Translations under genes and position numbers: made by a program
Notes under the pieces: generated by a model
What the model saw: only the letters and a program-made list of their open reading frames with translations
Told to the model about the DNA's origin: nothing
Databases searched by the model: none
Shown here: positions 47,084 to 55,970 of the stretch, piece by piece
Position numbering within the stretch: position 1 is the stretch's first letter
How the letters are laid out: each line of letters begins with the position of its first letter
NCBI RefSeq assembly: GCF_028737205.1
Contig: NZ_JAQZAL010000008.1
Coordinates: 124,001 to 188,000 of the forward strand
Length of the DNA stretch: 64,000 nucleotides
Direction: 5' to 3'
Origin: Actinomycetospora lutea
GTDB lineage: Bacteria; Actinomycetota; Actinomycetes; Mycobacteriales; Pseudonocardiaceae

Positions 47084-48483
47084 GAGGGCCTCCGGCCGGG
47101 TGACTGGTTCGGGTCGTCGGGACGAGCCCTACCACTCAGGTGGCTCAGCCATCGAGCGACACCGCCGGGTCGGCCCGCCGGGTGCGTGTGCAGGTAGGAG
47201 GCGTGGACGCCCCCGGCCACGAACCCCTCGGGCTCGGCGCCGTCCCAGCGCCAGGCGGGTGCCGCGCCGGCCCGCGGGGTGGTCACGGTGCGGTGGAACT
47301 CGTGGCCGGTGACGGTCTCACCGGCCGCGGCGAGCGGGGAGTCGGCGCACGCGGTGGCGGTCCGGTAGCCCAGCGCCAGGCGCGGTCCCATGGCGGCGTC
47401 GGCGTCGAGCACCCCGCACATCGGCGCGCCGTCCAGGGAGCGGGCGAGGTAGAGCAGCCCGCCGCACTCGGCGTGCACCGCGCCGCCCGCGGCCGCGAAC
47501 GCGCGGACGTCCTCGCGCAGGGCGGAGTTGGCGCCGAGGGCCTCGGCGTGCTCCTCGGGGAAGCCGCCCGGCAGCACGAGCCCGGCCGTGCCCGGGGGCA
47601 GGGCGGTGTCGTGGACGGGGTCGACGGTGACGACCTCCGCCCCGCCGGCGGCCAGGAGCTCGACGTGCTCGGGGTAGCCGAAGGTGAACGCCGCTCCCCC
47701 GGCGACGGCGACCACCGGGTCCCCGGGGACGACCGGACCGACCGCCGCGGCCGCGTCCCACGCCGCCGTCCACGTGGCCGGGGCCGACCGGGCGAGGGCG
47801 GCGACGGCGTCGAGGTCGACGTGGTCGGCGACGAGGCCCGCCATCGCGTCGACGGCCGACCGCGCCGCGGCGCCGTGCTCGGCCGCGGTGACCAGCCCGA
47901 GGTGCCGCGACGGCACCGCCAGCTCGGCGTGGCGGGGCAGGACGCCGAGCACGGGCAGGGCGACCTCGGCGCACGCGGCGCGGAGGATCTCCTCGTGGCG
48001 GTGCGAGCCGACGCGGTTGAGGATCACCCCGCCCAGGCGCAGGCGCGGGTCGAAGTCCCGGAACCCGGCGAGCAGCGCGGCGACCGAGCGGGACTGCCCG
48101 CGCGCGTCCACCACGAGCACGACGGGGGCGCCGAGCATGCGGGCGACGTGCGCCGTCGAGCCGTCGCCGTCCGGAGACGCGTCGATCCGCCCGTCGAACA
48201 GCCCCATCACGCCCTCGATCACGGCCAGCTCGGCGCCGCGCGCGCCGTGGACGACGAGACCGGGCAGCGTCGCGGGGTCGACGAGGACGGGGTCGAGGTT
48301 GCGGCCGGGGCGCCCGGCGGCGAGGGCGTGGTAGCCGGGGTCGACGTAGTCGGGACCGACCTTGAACGGGGCGACGGCGCTGCCGCGGGCGGCGAGGGCG
48401 CCGAGCAGCCCGGTCGCGACGGTGGTCTTGCCGCTGCCCGACGACGGCGCCGCGACGACGACCCGGGGCGGAAGCGCTCTCAC
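47080..48483 (-). CDS. cobB: Cobyrinate a,c-diamide synthase (CobB/CbiA)
   Basis: 467 aa. An N-terminal ATP-dependent amidoligase with P-loop SSGSGKTT (about 14-21) and KVGPDYVDPGYH is followed by a glutamine amidotransferase domain with the active Cys in HAECGGLLYL and a late H-x-S-Y-L-H motif. It amidates side chains a and c of (hydrogeno)cobyrinate. The GTG start is 28 bp after cobO, in the same operon. Confidence 0.93.
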   Translation of the reverse strand: MRALPPRVVVAAPSSGSGKTTVATGLLGALAARGSAVAPFKVGPDYVDPGYHALAAGRPGRNLDPVLVDPATLPGLVVHGARGAELAVIEGVMGLFDGRIDASPDGDGSTAHVARMLGAPVVLVVDARGQSRSVAALLAGFRDFDPRLRLGGVILNRVGSHRHEEILRAACAEVALPVLGVLPRHAELAVPSRHLGLVTAAEHGAAARSAVDAMAGLVADHVDLDAVAALARSAPATWTAAWDAAAAVGPVVPGDPVVAVAGGAAFTFGYPEHVELLAAGGAEVVTVDPVHDTALPPGTAGLVLPGGFPEEHAEALGANSALREDVRAFAAAGGAVHAECGGLLYLARSLDGAPMCGVLDADAAMGPRLALGYRTATACADSPLAAAGETVTGHEFHRTVTTPRAGAAPAWRWDGAEPEGFVAGGVHASYLHTHPAGRPGGVARWLSHLSGRARPDDPNQSPGRRPS

Positions 48484-48511
48484 GGGGTCGAGCTCCGCTC
48501 CGCTTCGTCTC

Positions 48512-49126
48512 TCACCACTCGATCCCCTTCTGCCCCTTCTGCCCCGCGTCCATCGGGTGCTTGATCTTGGTCATCTCGGTGACGAGGTCGGCGGCGTCGA
48601 TCAGGGCCGGCGGGGCGTCGCGGCCGGTGACGACGACGTGCTGGTGGCCGGGACGCTCGGTGAACGTGGCGACCACCTCGTCGACGTCGATCCAGCCCCA
48701 CTTCAGCGGGTAGGTGAACTCGTCGAGCACGTAGAAGTCGTGCGCGCCCGCCTCGAGCCGGCGCCGGATCTCCGCCCAGCCCTCCCGCGCGGCCGCGGCG
48801 TGGTCCTCCTCGGACCCCTGCTTGCGCGACCAGGACCAGCCCTCGCCCATCTTGTGCCACTCGACCGGCCCGCCCTGACCGGTGTCGCGGTGCAGGTCAC
48901 CGAGGGCGCGCAGGGCGGTCTCCTCGCCCACGCGCCACTTCGCCGACTTGACGAACTGGAACACCGCGATCGACGACCCGGCGGTCCACTGCCGCAGCGC
49001 GAGGCCGAACGCGGCGGTGGACTTGCCCTTGTTCACGCCCGTGTGCACGACGAGCAGCGGCCGACGGCGGCGCTGGCGCGTCGTCAGCCCGTCGTTCGGG
49101 ACGGTGCTCGGAACCCCCTGCGGCAC
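48512..49126 (-). CDS. cobO: Cob(I)yrinic acid a,c-diamide adenosyltransferase
   Basis: 204 aa, CobA/CobO family length. P-loop GVNKGKST at about 30-37, the VFQFVKSAKWRVGEE segment and VLDEFTYPLKWGWID (Walker B region) identify it. It adds the 5'-deoxyadenosyl group to reduced corrinoids. GTG 49126 is used. It sits between the chelatase and cobB, with a strong hairpin just upstream. Confidence 0.94.
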   Translation of the reverse strand: MPQGVPSTVPNDGLTTRQRRRRPLLVVHTGVNKGKSTAAFGLALRQWTAGSSIAVFQFVKSAKWRVGEETALRALGDLHRDTGQGGPVEWHKMGEGWSWSRKQGSEEDHAAAAREGWAEIRRRLEAGAHDFYVLDEFTYPLKWGWIDVDEVVATFTERPGHQHVVVTGRDAPPALIDAADLVTEMTKIKHPMDAGQKGQKGIEW

Positions 49127-49145
49127 GGCAACCCTCCTTCTCCGT

Positions 49146-49185
49146 GTGAGCGGAATTCACGGCCATCGCCGTGAATTCCGCTCAC
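49146..49185. terminator. Perfect 18-bp inverted repeat between chelatase and cobO
   Basis: GTGAGCGGAATTCACGGC (49146-49163), loop CATC, and its exact complement (49168-49185). It covers the chelatase stop codon and ends 20 nt before cobO. No U-tract follows. It may be an attenuating terminator, an mRNA-protecting hairpin, or an intergenic repeat element. Confidence 0.65.
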
Positions 49186-51260
49186 GAGGCCCGGAACTGC
49201 TCCACGACGCCGGCGACCGACTCGCCGGTCAGCTCGTCGAGGGTCACGACGATGCCGCCGGCGACGCGCGCCACCCGGCCGGCGAGCCCGAGGCGCACGG
49301 GCCCGGACTCGCAGTCGACGACGACCGTGCTCATGCTCGCGCCCCGCCCGGCCGCCCCGGCGTCCCGCGCCAGCCCCCGCGCCGCGTCGAGGGCCGCGTC
49401 CAGCCCGCCGGAGCTCGTCGCACGCCCGTCGGTGAGCACCACGAGCAGCCCCCGTCGGCGCGGGTCGCGGGTGCGCTCGGTGCGCAGCACGGCGCGGGCG
49501 GTGCGCAGCCCGTCGGCGAGCGGGGTGCGCCCGCCGGTGCGCAGGTCGTGCAGGCGGGCGTGGGCCGTGTGCACGGAGGTGGTCGGCGGGAGCGCCACGC
49601 TCGCCGCCGTGCCCCGGAACGTGACGACGCCGACGCGGTCGCGGCGCTGGTAGGCGTCGCGGAGCAGGGCGGCGACGGCCCCGGTCACCGCCGACATCCG
49701 CCGCCGCGCCGCCATCGATCCCGACGCGTCGACGCAGAACAGCACGAGGTTGCCCTCGCGGCCCTCGCGCACGGCGTGCCGCAGGTCCTCGCGCGCCACG
49801 CGCGCGCCCCGCCCGGCGGCCGCGAGCACGGTGGCGGGCACGTGCAGGGTGGTGTCGTCGCGGGCGTCCGGCACCGCGCGCACCGTCCGGCCCTGCCGCC
49901 CGCGGGCGCGCGAGCGACGGCCCGGCGCGCCCTCCCCGGTGCCGCGGACCTCGAACCGGCGCGCCGCGAGCCGCGTCCGGGTGGGCGCGCCGACGGGGAC
50001 GCCCGCGGGCTCGGGCTCGGGCTCCGCGGATCCGGGCGAGGACGAGGGCGGCGGCGACGGCGACGGCGGCGGCGACCCCTCCGCGGGCGGGCTCGTGGGC
50101 GCCTCGCCCGACGACGGCCGCGGCGCGCCCCCGCCGCCCGGTCCGCTCCCGCCGTCGTCCGGGCCGCCGCCGTCGTCGTCGGGGCCGCCCTCGGGTCCCT
50201 CCGGCGGCTCGGGGGGCGCCGGTGGCTCCGGTGGCTCCGGCTCCTGGGAGGCCGCCTCGTCCGCCCGGTCCATCGCCTCGTCGAGCTCGTCCTCGCCGAG
50301 GTGCGGCTCGTCGAACGGGTCGCGGCGGCGCCGGTGCGGCAGGGCGAGGCGGGCCGCGGCGCGGACGTCGGCGGCGTCGACCGCGTCGGCCCCGCGCCAG
50401 GCGGCGTGGGCGACCGCGGTGCGGGCCAGCACGACGTCGGCGCGCATCCCGTCGACCTCGACCTCCGCGCACAGCGCCGAGATCCGCACGAGCTCGGCGT
50501 CCGGCAGCGCGATCGAGCCGAGGCGCGCGCGGGCGTCGACGAGCCGGGAGCGCAGGGCGTCCTCGTCGCCGGCGAAGCGGGCGGCGAAGGCGTCGGGGTC
50601 GGCGTCGTGCGCCAGCCGGCGCCGCACGACCTCGGTGCGCTCGGCGACGTCGCGCGAGGCGGTGACGTGCACGGTGAGCCCGAAGCGGTCGAGCAGCTGC
50701 GGGCGCAGCTCGCCCTCCTCCGGGTTCATGGTCCCGACCAGCAGGAACGCCGCCGGGTGGGTCAGCGAGACGCCGTCGCGCTCGACGGTGGCGCGCCCGG
50801 TGGCGGCGGCGTCGAGGAGCAGGTCGACGAGGTGGTCGTGGAGCAGGTTGACCTCGTCGACGTAGAGCACGCCGCGGTGGGCGGCGGCGAGCAGCCCGGG
50901 CCGCACGGTCGTGCGCCCGTGGGCGAGGACCTCCTCGAGGTCGAGCGACCCGATGACGCGGTCCTCGGACGCCCCGACGGGCAGCTCCACCAGGCGCACC
51001 GGCCGGCGCTCGCGGGGCGCGTCGGCGGCGAAGGGGCCGTCGGGGCTCTCCTCGCCCGCCTCGGTGTCGACGGAGAAGCGGTCGGCGGTGACGACCTCGA
51101 CCGGCGGCAGCAGCGTGGCGAGCGCGCGCACGATCGTCGTCTTCGCGGTGCCCTTCTCCCCGCGCACCAGCACGCCGCCGATGCCCGGGTCGACCGCGGT
51201 GAGCATGAGGGCGGTTCGCAGGTCCTCGTGGCCGACGACGGCCGAGAACGGGAAGCCCAA
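49182..51260 (-). CDS. Magnesium/cobalt chelatase-type AAA+ - vWA protein (ChlI-ChlD fusion)
   Basis: 692 aa. N-terminal AAA+ ATPase (about 1-330) with [14 protein letters not shown] and [21 protein letters not shown]; a Pro/Glu/Gly-rich linker (about 345-440); and a C-terminal von Willebrand A domain with [13 protein letters not shown]. Such fusions (Rv2850c type) lie beside cobO in actinobacteria and are thought to drive cobalt chelation. TTG 51260 has GAGGA 6 nt upstream. It is the first gene of the operon. Confidence 0.9.
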   Translation of the reverse strand: MGFPFSAVVGHEDLRTALMLTAVDPGIGGVLVRGEKGTAKTTIVRALATLLPPVEVVTADRFSVDTEAGEESPDGPFAADAPRERRPVRLVELPVGASEDRVIGSLDLEEVLAHGRTTVRPGLLAAAHRGVLYVDEVNLLHDHLVDLLLDAAATGRATVERDGVSLTHPAAFLLVGTMNPEEGELRPQLLDRFGLTVHVTASRDVAERTEVVRRRLAHDADPDAFAARFAGDEDALRSRLVDARARLGSIALPDAELVRISALCAEVEVDGMRADVVLARTAVAHAAWRGADAVDAADVRAAARLALPHRRRRDPFDEPHLGEDELDEAMDRADEAASQEPEPPEPPAPPEPPEGPEGGPDDDGGGPDDGGSGPGGGGAPRPSSGEAPTSPPAEGSPPPSPSPPPSSSPGSAEPEPEPAGVPVGAPTRTRLAARRFEVRGTGEGAPGRRSRARGRQGRTVRAVPDARDDTTLHVPATVLAAAGRGARVAREDLRHAVREGREGNLVLFCVDASGSMAARRRMSAVTGAVAALLRDAYQRRDRVGVVTFRGTAASVALPPTTSVHTAHARLHDLRTGGRTPLADGLRTARAVLRTERTRDPRRRGLLVVLTDGRATSSGGLDAALDAARGLARDAGAAGRGASMSTVVVDCESGPVRLGLAGRVARVAGGIVVTLDELTGESVAGVVEQFRAS

Positions 51261-51311
51261 GGGGTGTCCTCGCAGGGGGTGGGAGACGGAGTGGGGCGGG
51301 AGCGACGGCCG

Positions 51312-51347
51312 ACCCTAACCCACGACATCTGAGCGCCCGCTGAGATG
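51312..51347 (-). promoter_or_regulatory. Candidate promoter and operator of the chelatase-cob operon
   Basis: On the minus strand TAGGGT (51317-51312) is a good -10, about 50 nt before TTG 51260. Upstream of it, 51326-51347 is an imperfect 22-bp palindrome (CATCTGAGCG / CGCTGAGATG arms, one mismatch) covering the -35 area, a likely regulator site. I could not find the conserved boxes of a cobalamin riboswitch. Confidence 0.4.
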
Positions 51348-51375
51348 ACTGCGACAGGGATGTGCCTCCGCGGAG

Positions 51376-51410
51376 CGGGACCCGGACCGGGGGCAGGGGC
51401 CCGGGTCCCG
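51376..51410 (-). terminator. 10-bp stem hairpin downstream of the protease
   Basis: CGGGACCCGG (51376-51385), 15-nt loop, CCGGGTCCCG (51401-51410); second of two hairpins after the protease gene. Confidence 0.45.
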
Positions 51411-51422
51411 TCTCCGTGTCGT

Positions 51423-51446
51423 CGGACCGGTCTGCCCTCCGGTCCG
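51423..51446 (-). terminator. 8-bp stem hairpin just after the protease
   Basis: CGGACCGG (51423-51430), 8-nt loop, CCGGTCCG (51439-51446), 9 nt past the protease stop. Confidence 0.5.
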
Positions 51447-51454
51447 GACGTCCC

Positions 51455-52318
51455 TCAGGACAGCTGGGGCATCAACCGGGTGCTCACCGCGGCGACCCGC
51501 ACGTAGTAGCCCGGCTTGCCGGCGCGGGCGCAGCCGTCGCCGAACGACGTGACGCCGATGAGCTTGCCGGCGGCCACCAGCGGCCCGCCGGAGTCGCCCT
51601 GGCAGGAGTCCACGCCGCCCTGGTCGAACCCCGCGCACGTCAGCCGGCGCGCGTCGAACGACCGGTCGCCCGAGCGGCAGTAGTCGTCGCCGCGCATCGG
51701 CACGGTCGCGGTCAGCAGGTACCGCGAGGGTGCGCCGCTCTCGGCGGTGGTGCCCCAGCCGAGGATCTGGGCGGCGCGCCCGTCCTGGTACAGCGTCTCG
51801 TCGCCCGGCCCGGCCAGCGGCAGGGGCGTGCGCGTGCTGGGGGTCTCGAGCGTGAGCACCGCGAGGTCGGTGCCCCGCCCGACACCCTCGAACTCCGGGC
51901 TGACCCAGACCGAGCGCACGCCCGAGGTCTCGCCGACGGCGGACTGCTTGTCGTCGCGGCCGGTGACCACCCGGGTCTGCGCGGCGGTCGTGCTGGCCAT
52001 GCAGTGGGCCGCGGTGAGCACCTTGGTCGGCGTGACCAGCGTGCCGCCGCAGAACTGGAAGCCCGCGGCGTCGGTGAGGAACACCGCCCACGGGTTCTCG
52101 TCGGTGGTCGTGCGCGCGCCCCCGACGACGCGGACGCCGGCGTCGACGACGAGCCCCGAGCCGCCGGAGTCCCCGCCGTCGCCCGGGGGAGGCGGCGTCC
52201 CGTCCGCCGCCCGGGCACCGGCGGCCCCGGCCAGCGCGAGGAGGAGGGTCACCCCGGCGAGCACGAGCGCACGGCCCGTCCAGCCCGTGACCCGCCCACC
52301 GCGCACGCCGTTCGACAT
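51455..52318 (-). CDS. Secreted trypsin-like serine protease (S1 family)
   Basis: 287 aa. A signal peptide (about 1-38, hydrophobic LVLAGVTLLLALAGAAGARA) and a short Gly/Pro-rich propeptide lead to VVGG at 64-67, the usual activation site. The catalytic triad is H105 (TAAHC), D151 (TDLAVL) and S243 (GDSGGP). D237, six residues before the Ser, predicts cleavage after Arg/Lys. Paired cysteines fit S1 disulphides. ATG 52318 has AAGGGG upstream. The target is unknown. Confidence 0.92.
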   Translation of the reverse strand: MSNGVRGGRVTGWTGRALVLAGVTLLLALAGAAGARAADGTPPPPGDGGDSGGSGLVVDAGVRVVGGARTTTDENPWAVFLTDAAGFQFCGGTLVTPTKVLTAAHCMASTTAAQTRVVTGRDDKQSAVGETSGVRSVWVSPEFEGVGRGTDLAVLTLETPSTRTPLPLAGPGDETLYQDGRAAQILGWGTTAESGAPSRYLLTATVPMRGDDYCRSGDRSFDARRLTCAGFDQGGVDSCQGDSGGPLVAAGKLIGVTSFGDGCARAGKPGYYVRVAAVSTRLMPQLS

Positions 52319-52637
52319 CCGGTCCGCCCCTTCGCCCAGGTCCGTCCGGCGGCTCGCTACTGCGCTGATCGACCCAGTAGGAGCTGCCGTTGGCCGCAGA
52401 CCACAGCAGCCGCCCGGACGCCGGACAAGGCGCCGAGAGGAAGGTTCGCTCCGCCGAGCGACGACGAACGGTCGATCTCCGTCGGTAAACGACCCCGACG
52501 GGTGGCGATCGGCCGTCGAGCGGTCATCGTTCGTCGACGAACGGAGCGTCGACCGACCGTTCGTCGCGGCCGTCCCGCGCGGGTGACCCTCGTCGGCCGG
52601 ACCGCACCGACATCGGTGGCGCACTACCGTGGGGTCC
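52319..52637. promoter_or_regulatory. Divergent protease/mtr regulatory region with GACGAACG motifs
   Basis: 319 bp without a gene. Four copies of GACGAACG or its complement lie at 52463-52470, 52528-52535, 52536-52543 and 52558-52565; the middle pair forms the 16-bp palindrome CGTTCGTCGACGAACG. TACCGT (52625-52630) is the -10 of mtr, 7 nt before its GTG. Confidence 0.5.
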
Positions 52638-54038
52638 GTGCCCCACCACGACCTGGTCATCATCGGCACCGGCTCCGGCAACACGATCCCGGACGAACGG
52701 TTCGCCGACATGGACGTGGCGATCATCGAGCACGGCGTCTACGGCGGGACCTGCCTCAACGTGGGCTGCATCCCGACCAAGATGTACGTGTACGCCGCGG
52801 ACGTCGCCGAGACGATCCGGCGCGCGGGCACCCTCGGCGTCGACGCCTCGATCGACAAGATCCGGTGGGCGGACATCCGCGACCGCGTGTTCGGGCGGAT
52901 CGACCCGATCTCGGCGGGCGGGCAGCGCTACCGGCAGGGCCAGGAGGGCACCACGGTCTACCTGGGCCACGCCCGCTTCGCCGCGGAGCGCACGCTGGCG
53001 GTGACGCCCACCGAGGGCCCCACCGGCAACAGAGCGCCGGTGGAGGTCACCGGCGAGCGCGTCGTCGTCGCCGCCGGCGCCCGGCCGGCGATCCCCGAGG
53101 TCATCGCCTCGAGCGGCGTGCCGTTCCACACCTCGGACACCGTCATGCGCCTCGACGAGGTCCCGCGCCGCCTGACGATCATCGGTGGCGGCTACATCGC
53201 GGCCGAGTTCGCGCACGTGTTCTCCGCCCTCGGTTCCGAGGTCACCCTCGCCACCCGCGGGCCCGCGCTGCTGCGCGAGCAGGACGAGGAGGTCTCGGCG
53301 CGGTTCACCGAGCTCGCCGCCGGCCGCTGGAACGTCCTGCTCGAGGCCGCCCCCACCGCGCCGCCCGAGCAGCGCGGCGACGGCACGATCGTCGTGCACA
53401 CCCACCAGGGCCCGATCGAGGGCGACGCGCTGCTCGTGGCCACCGGGCGCATCCCCAACAGCGACCGCCTCGACGCCGCCGCCGGCGGGCTCGCGCTGCA
53501 CAGCGACGGCCGGATCGTCGTCGACGACCAGCAGCGCACCACCGCCCCCGGCGTCTGGGCGCTCGGCGACGTGAGCTCGGAGTTCCAGCTCAAGCACGTC
53601 GCCAACCACGAGGCCGCGGTCGTGCGGCACAACCTGCTCCACCCCGACGAGCCGCGTGCGACCAACAACGCGCACGTGCCGGCGGCGGTGTTCACCGAGC
53701 CGCAGATCGCCTCGATCGGCCTGCGCGAGCAGGACTGCCGCGACCGCGGCATCCCCTACGTCACCAAGGTCCAGCGCTACGGCGACGTCGCCTTCGGCTG
53801 GGCGATGGAGGACACCACCGGCATCGTCAAGATCGTCGCCGCGCCGGACGGCACCCTGCTCGGCGCCCACCTCATGGGCCCGGAGGCCTCGTCGCTCGTC
53901 CAGCCGCTCATCCAGGCGATCACGTTCGGCCTCGACGCGCGGACCATGGCCGAGAAGCAGTACTGGATCCACCCGGCGCTGCCCGAGGTGATCGAGAACG
54001 CCCTGCTCGGGCTCCCGCTCGATCCCGAGCAGGAGTGA
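52638..54038 (+). CDS. mtr: Mycothione reductase
   Basis: 466 aa flavoprotein disulphide reductase that regenerates mycothiol from mycothione using NADPH. FAD motif GTGSGN at 10-15, redox-active pair C39-x4-C44 in GGTCLNVGCIPTK, NADPH motif IIGGGYIAAEFAH, and the dimer-interface H-P-x-x-P-E near the C-terminus (IHPALPEVIEN). The short G-x-G-x-x-N opening and lack of lipoamide-type features favour Mtr over Lpd. The leaderless GTG 52638 follows TACCGT. Confidence 0.93.
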   Translation: MPHHDLVIIGTGSGNTIPDERFADMDVAIIEHGVYGGTCLNVGCIPTKMYVYAADVAETIRRAGTLGVDASIDKIRWADIRDRVFGRIDPISAGGQRYRQGQEGTTVYLGHARFAAERTLAVTPTEGPTGNRAPVEVTGERVVVAAGARPAIPEVIASSGVPFHTSDTVMRLDEVPRRLTIIGGGYIAAEFAHVFSALGSEVTLATRGPALLREQDEEVSARFTELAAGRWNVLLEAAPTAPPEQRGDGTIVVHTHQGPIEGDALLVATGRIPNSDRLDAAAGGLALHSDGRIVVDDQQRTTAPGVWALGDVSSEFQLKHVANHEAAVVRHNLLHPDEPRATNNAHVPAAVFTEPQIASIGLREQDCRDRGIPYVTKVQRYGDVAFGWAMEDTTGIVKIVAAPDGTLLGAHLMGPEASSLVQPLIQAITFGLDARTMAEKQYWIHPALPEVIENALLGLPLDPEQE

Positions 54039-54041
54039 CCG

Positions 54042-54905
54042 TCACTCGGTCCGCCGGAACCGCCACACGGCCAGCGCCAGCAGGAGCACGCAGCACGCGA
54101 GCGTGATGAGGATCTGCACGCCCACCGGCACCGGCCAGGTCCCCCAGACGATGCCCGGGTCGAACCGGGCGCGGGTGGCGGCGTCGACGTCGAGGTGGTC
54201 GAACACCACCGAGCGCAGGGGCTCGACGGCGTAGGTCATCGGGTTGACGTGGGTCAGCACCGCGAGCCACGTCGGCAGTCCCGAGAGCGGGAAGAGCGCG
54301 CCGGACAGGAACATCAGCGGTGTGATCACGAGCTGGACCAGCGGCATCGCCGACTGGACCTGGCGCACCCGCGCCGCCAGCACGAGCCCCAGCGAGGTGA
54401 TCATGAAGCCCATCAGGAAGATCAGCCCGATCATCGCCAGCAGCATGAGCGGGTCGTAGGGCACGCCGACGAGCCCGGCCAGCGCGAGCAGCACGAGGCA
54501 CTGCAGGGTCGCGACGGTCGCGCCGCCGAGCGCCTTCCCGACGAGGATCGACGCCGTGGACACCGGCGCGACGAGCATCTCGCGCAGGAACCCGAACTCG
54601 CGGTCCCAGACGATCGAGATGCCGGCGAACGCCGCGGTGAACAGCACCGAGATCGCCATGACCCCGGGGAACAGGAACGTCGTGAACCCCACGGAGCCGC
54701 CGGCGCTGCTGTTGAGCAGGGAGCCCAGGCCGGTCCCGAGCACGAACAGGAACAGCAGCGGCTGGGCGAGCGAGGACAGGATGCGCGAGCGGTCCTTGAC
54801 GAACCGGATCATCTCGCGCTGCCACACCACGGTCGCGGCGCGCGCCTCGGTGGCGAGGCCGCTCTCGGGGACGTGCAGGGCCTCGGGTCGCAGCGTGGTG
54901 GTCAT
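54042..54905 (-). CDS. ABC-2 type transporter permease (DrrB-like)
   Basis: 287 aa with six predicted membrane helices. The conserved REFGFLREMLVAPVS loop and the late HVNPMTYAVEPLR motif place it with DrrB-type drug/antibiotic exporters. Its ATG overlaps the stop of the ATPase gene by one base (TGATG), so the two are coupled. It ends 3 bp from mtr on the other strand. Confidence 0.9.
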   Translation of the reverse strand: MTTTLRPEALHVPESGLATEARAATVVWQREMIRFVKDRSRILSSLAQPLLFLFVLGTGLGSLLNSSAGGSVGFTTFLFPGVMAISVLFTAAFAGISIVWDREFGFLREMLVAPVSTASILVGKALGGATVATLQCLVLLALAGLVGVPYDPLMLLAMIGLIFLMGFMITSLGLVLAARVRQVQSAMPLVQLVITPLMFLSGALFPLSGLPTWLAVLTHVNPMTYAVEPLRSVVFDHLDVDAATRARFDPGIVWGTWPVPVGVQILITLACCVLLLALAVWRFRRTE

Positions 54906-55903
54906 CAGCGCCTCATCCGCATCGCCGTGGGGTGCATCGACGGGCCCGCCTCGGCGTCGCGGATCGTCGTGCCGGTGTGGGCCAGGAACACGTCGTCGAG
55001 GCTGGGCCGGGTGACGGTGACCGAGCGGATGGCGACCCCGTGGGCCCCGAGCCGGTCGAACAGCCGCGGGACGAAGCCGGCGCCGTCGGGCACCGCGATC
55101 GTCACCGCGCCCTCGCGCACCGCCGGATCGAGCCCGAGCTCGGTGCGCAGCGTCCGCTGCGCCGCCTCGTCGTCGTCGGTGGTGATCGTGACCCGGTCGG
55201 CCCCGACCTGCGCCTTGAGGGCGTCCGGGGTGTCGAGGGCGACGATCCGGCCCTCGTTCATGATCGCGATCCGGTCGCAGTGCTCGGCCTCGTCCATGTA
55301 GTGGGTGGTGACGAAGACCGTGATCTCCTCCCGGCCGAGATCCCTGTCGTTGCGGTGGAGCTCGGCGACGTAGTCCCAGATCGTGCCGCGCGTCTGCGGG
55401 TCGAGCCCGATCGTCGGCTCGTCGAGGAAGAGCACCTGCGGCGAGTGCAGCAGCCCGCGGGCGATCTCGAGGCGCCGGCGCATGCCGCCGGAGTAGGTGC
55501 GCACCTCGTCGCCGCGGCGCTCCCAGAGCCCGACCATGCGCAGGACCTCCTCGCGGCGGGCCGGCGCGCGGCGCCGGTCGACGCCGTAGAGCTCCTGGTG
55601 GAAGCGCAGGTTCTGCTCACCCGACATCGGGGCGTCGAGGGTCGGGTCCTGGAAGACCAGGCCGATCCGCCGGCGCACCGCGGCGCGATCGCGCACGACG
55701 TCGAGCCCCACGACCTCGGCGTGGCCCTCGGTCGGCTCGACGAGGGTGCACAGGATGTTGATCGTCGTCGACTTGCCCGCGCCGTTCGGCCCGAGGAAGC
55801 CGAACGTCTCCCCGCGCGCGACCTCCAGGTCGATGCCACGGACGGCCTCGACGTTCCCGTAGCGCTTCACCAGGCCGCGGACCGCGACCGCCGGTGCGTC
55901 CAT
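54905..55903 (-). CDS. ABC transporter ATP-binding protein (DrrA-like)
   Basis: 332 aa. Walker A GPNGAGKST at 38-46, signature YSGGMRRRL near 137-145, Walker B VLFLDEPTIGLD near 157-168, and an extended C-terminal regulatory domain as in DrrA. It powers export with the downstream permease. It is divergent from a TetR gene with twin operators in the 67-bp gap, so it is almost certainly repressed by that regulator. Confidence 0.93.
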   Translation of the reverse strand: MDAPAVAVRGLVKRYGNVEAVRGIDLEVARGETFGFLGPNGAGKSTTINILCTLVEPTEGHAEVVGLDVVRDRAAVRRRIGLVFQDPTLDAPMSGEQNLRFHQELYGVDRRRAPARREEVLRMVGLWERRGDEVRTYSGGMRRRLEIARGLLHSPQVLFLDEPTIGLDPQTRGTIWDYVAELHRNDRDLGREEITVFVTTHYMDEAEHCDRIAIMNEGRIVALDTPDALKAQVGADRVTITTDDDEAAQRTLRTELGLDPAVREGAVTIAVPDGAGFVPRLFDRLGAHGVAIRSVTVTRPSLDDVFLAHTGTTIRDAEAGPSMHPTAMRMRR

Positions 55904-55914
55904 CCCCTGCCCTC

Positions 55915-55931
55915 CTCTAACGGTGTTAGAG
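55915..55931. promoter_or_regulatory. TetR operator 1 (drrA-tetR spacer)
   Basis: CTCTAAC-GGT-GTTAGAG, a perfect 7-3-7 palindrome. Confidence 0.75.
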
Positions 55932-55937
55932 ACGCTA

Positions 55938-55954
55938 CTCTGACGGTGTTAGAG
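55938..55954. promoter_or_regulatory. TetR operator 2 (drrA-tetR spacer)
   Basis: CTCTGAC-GGT-GTTAGAG, same sequence as operator 1 with one mismatch in an arm; centres are 23 bp apart, about two helical turns. Confidence 0.72.
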
Positions 55955-55970
55955 ACGGCAAGGAGGTTCC

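Noticed and set aside
51261-51454. Possible cobalamin riboswitch before the chelatase-cob operon
   Set aside because: The leader after the predicted start is ~50 nt and I could not find the conserved B12-box core; the visible stems fit terminators of the convergent-side protease gene.
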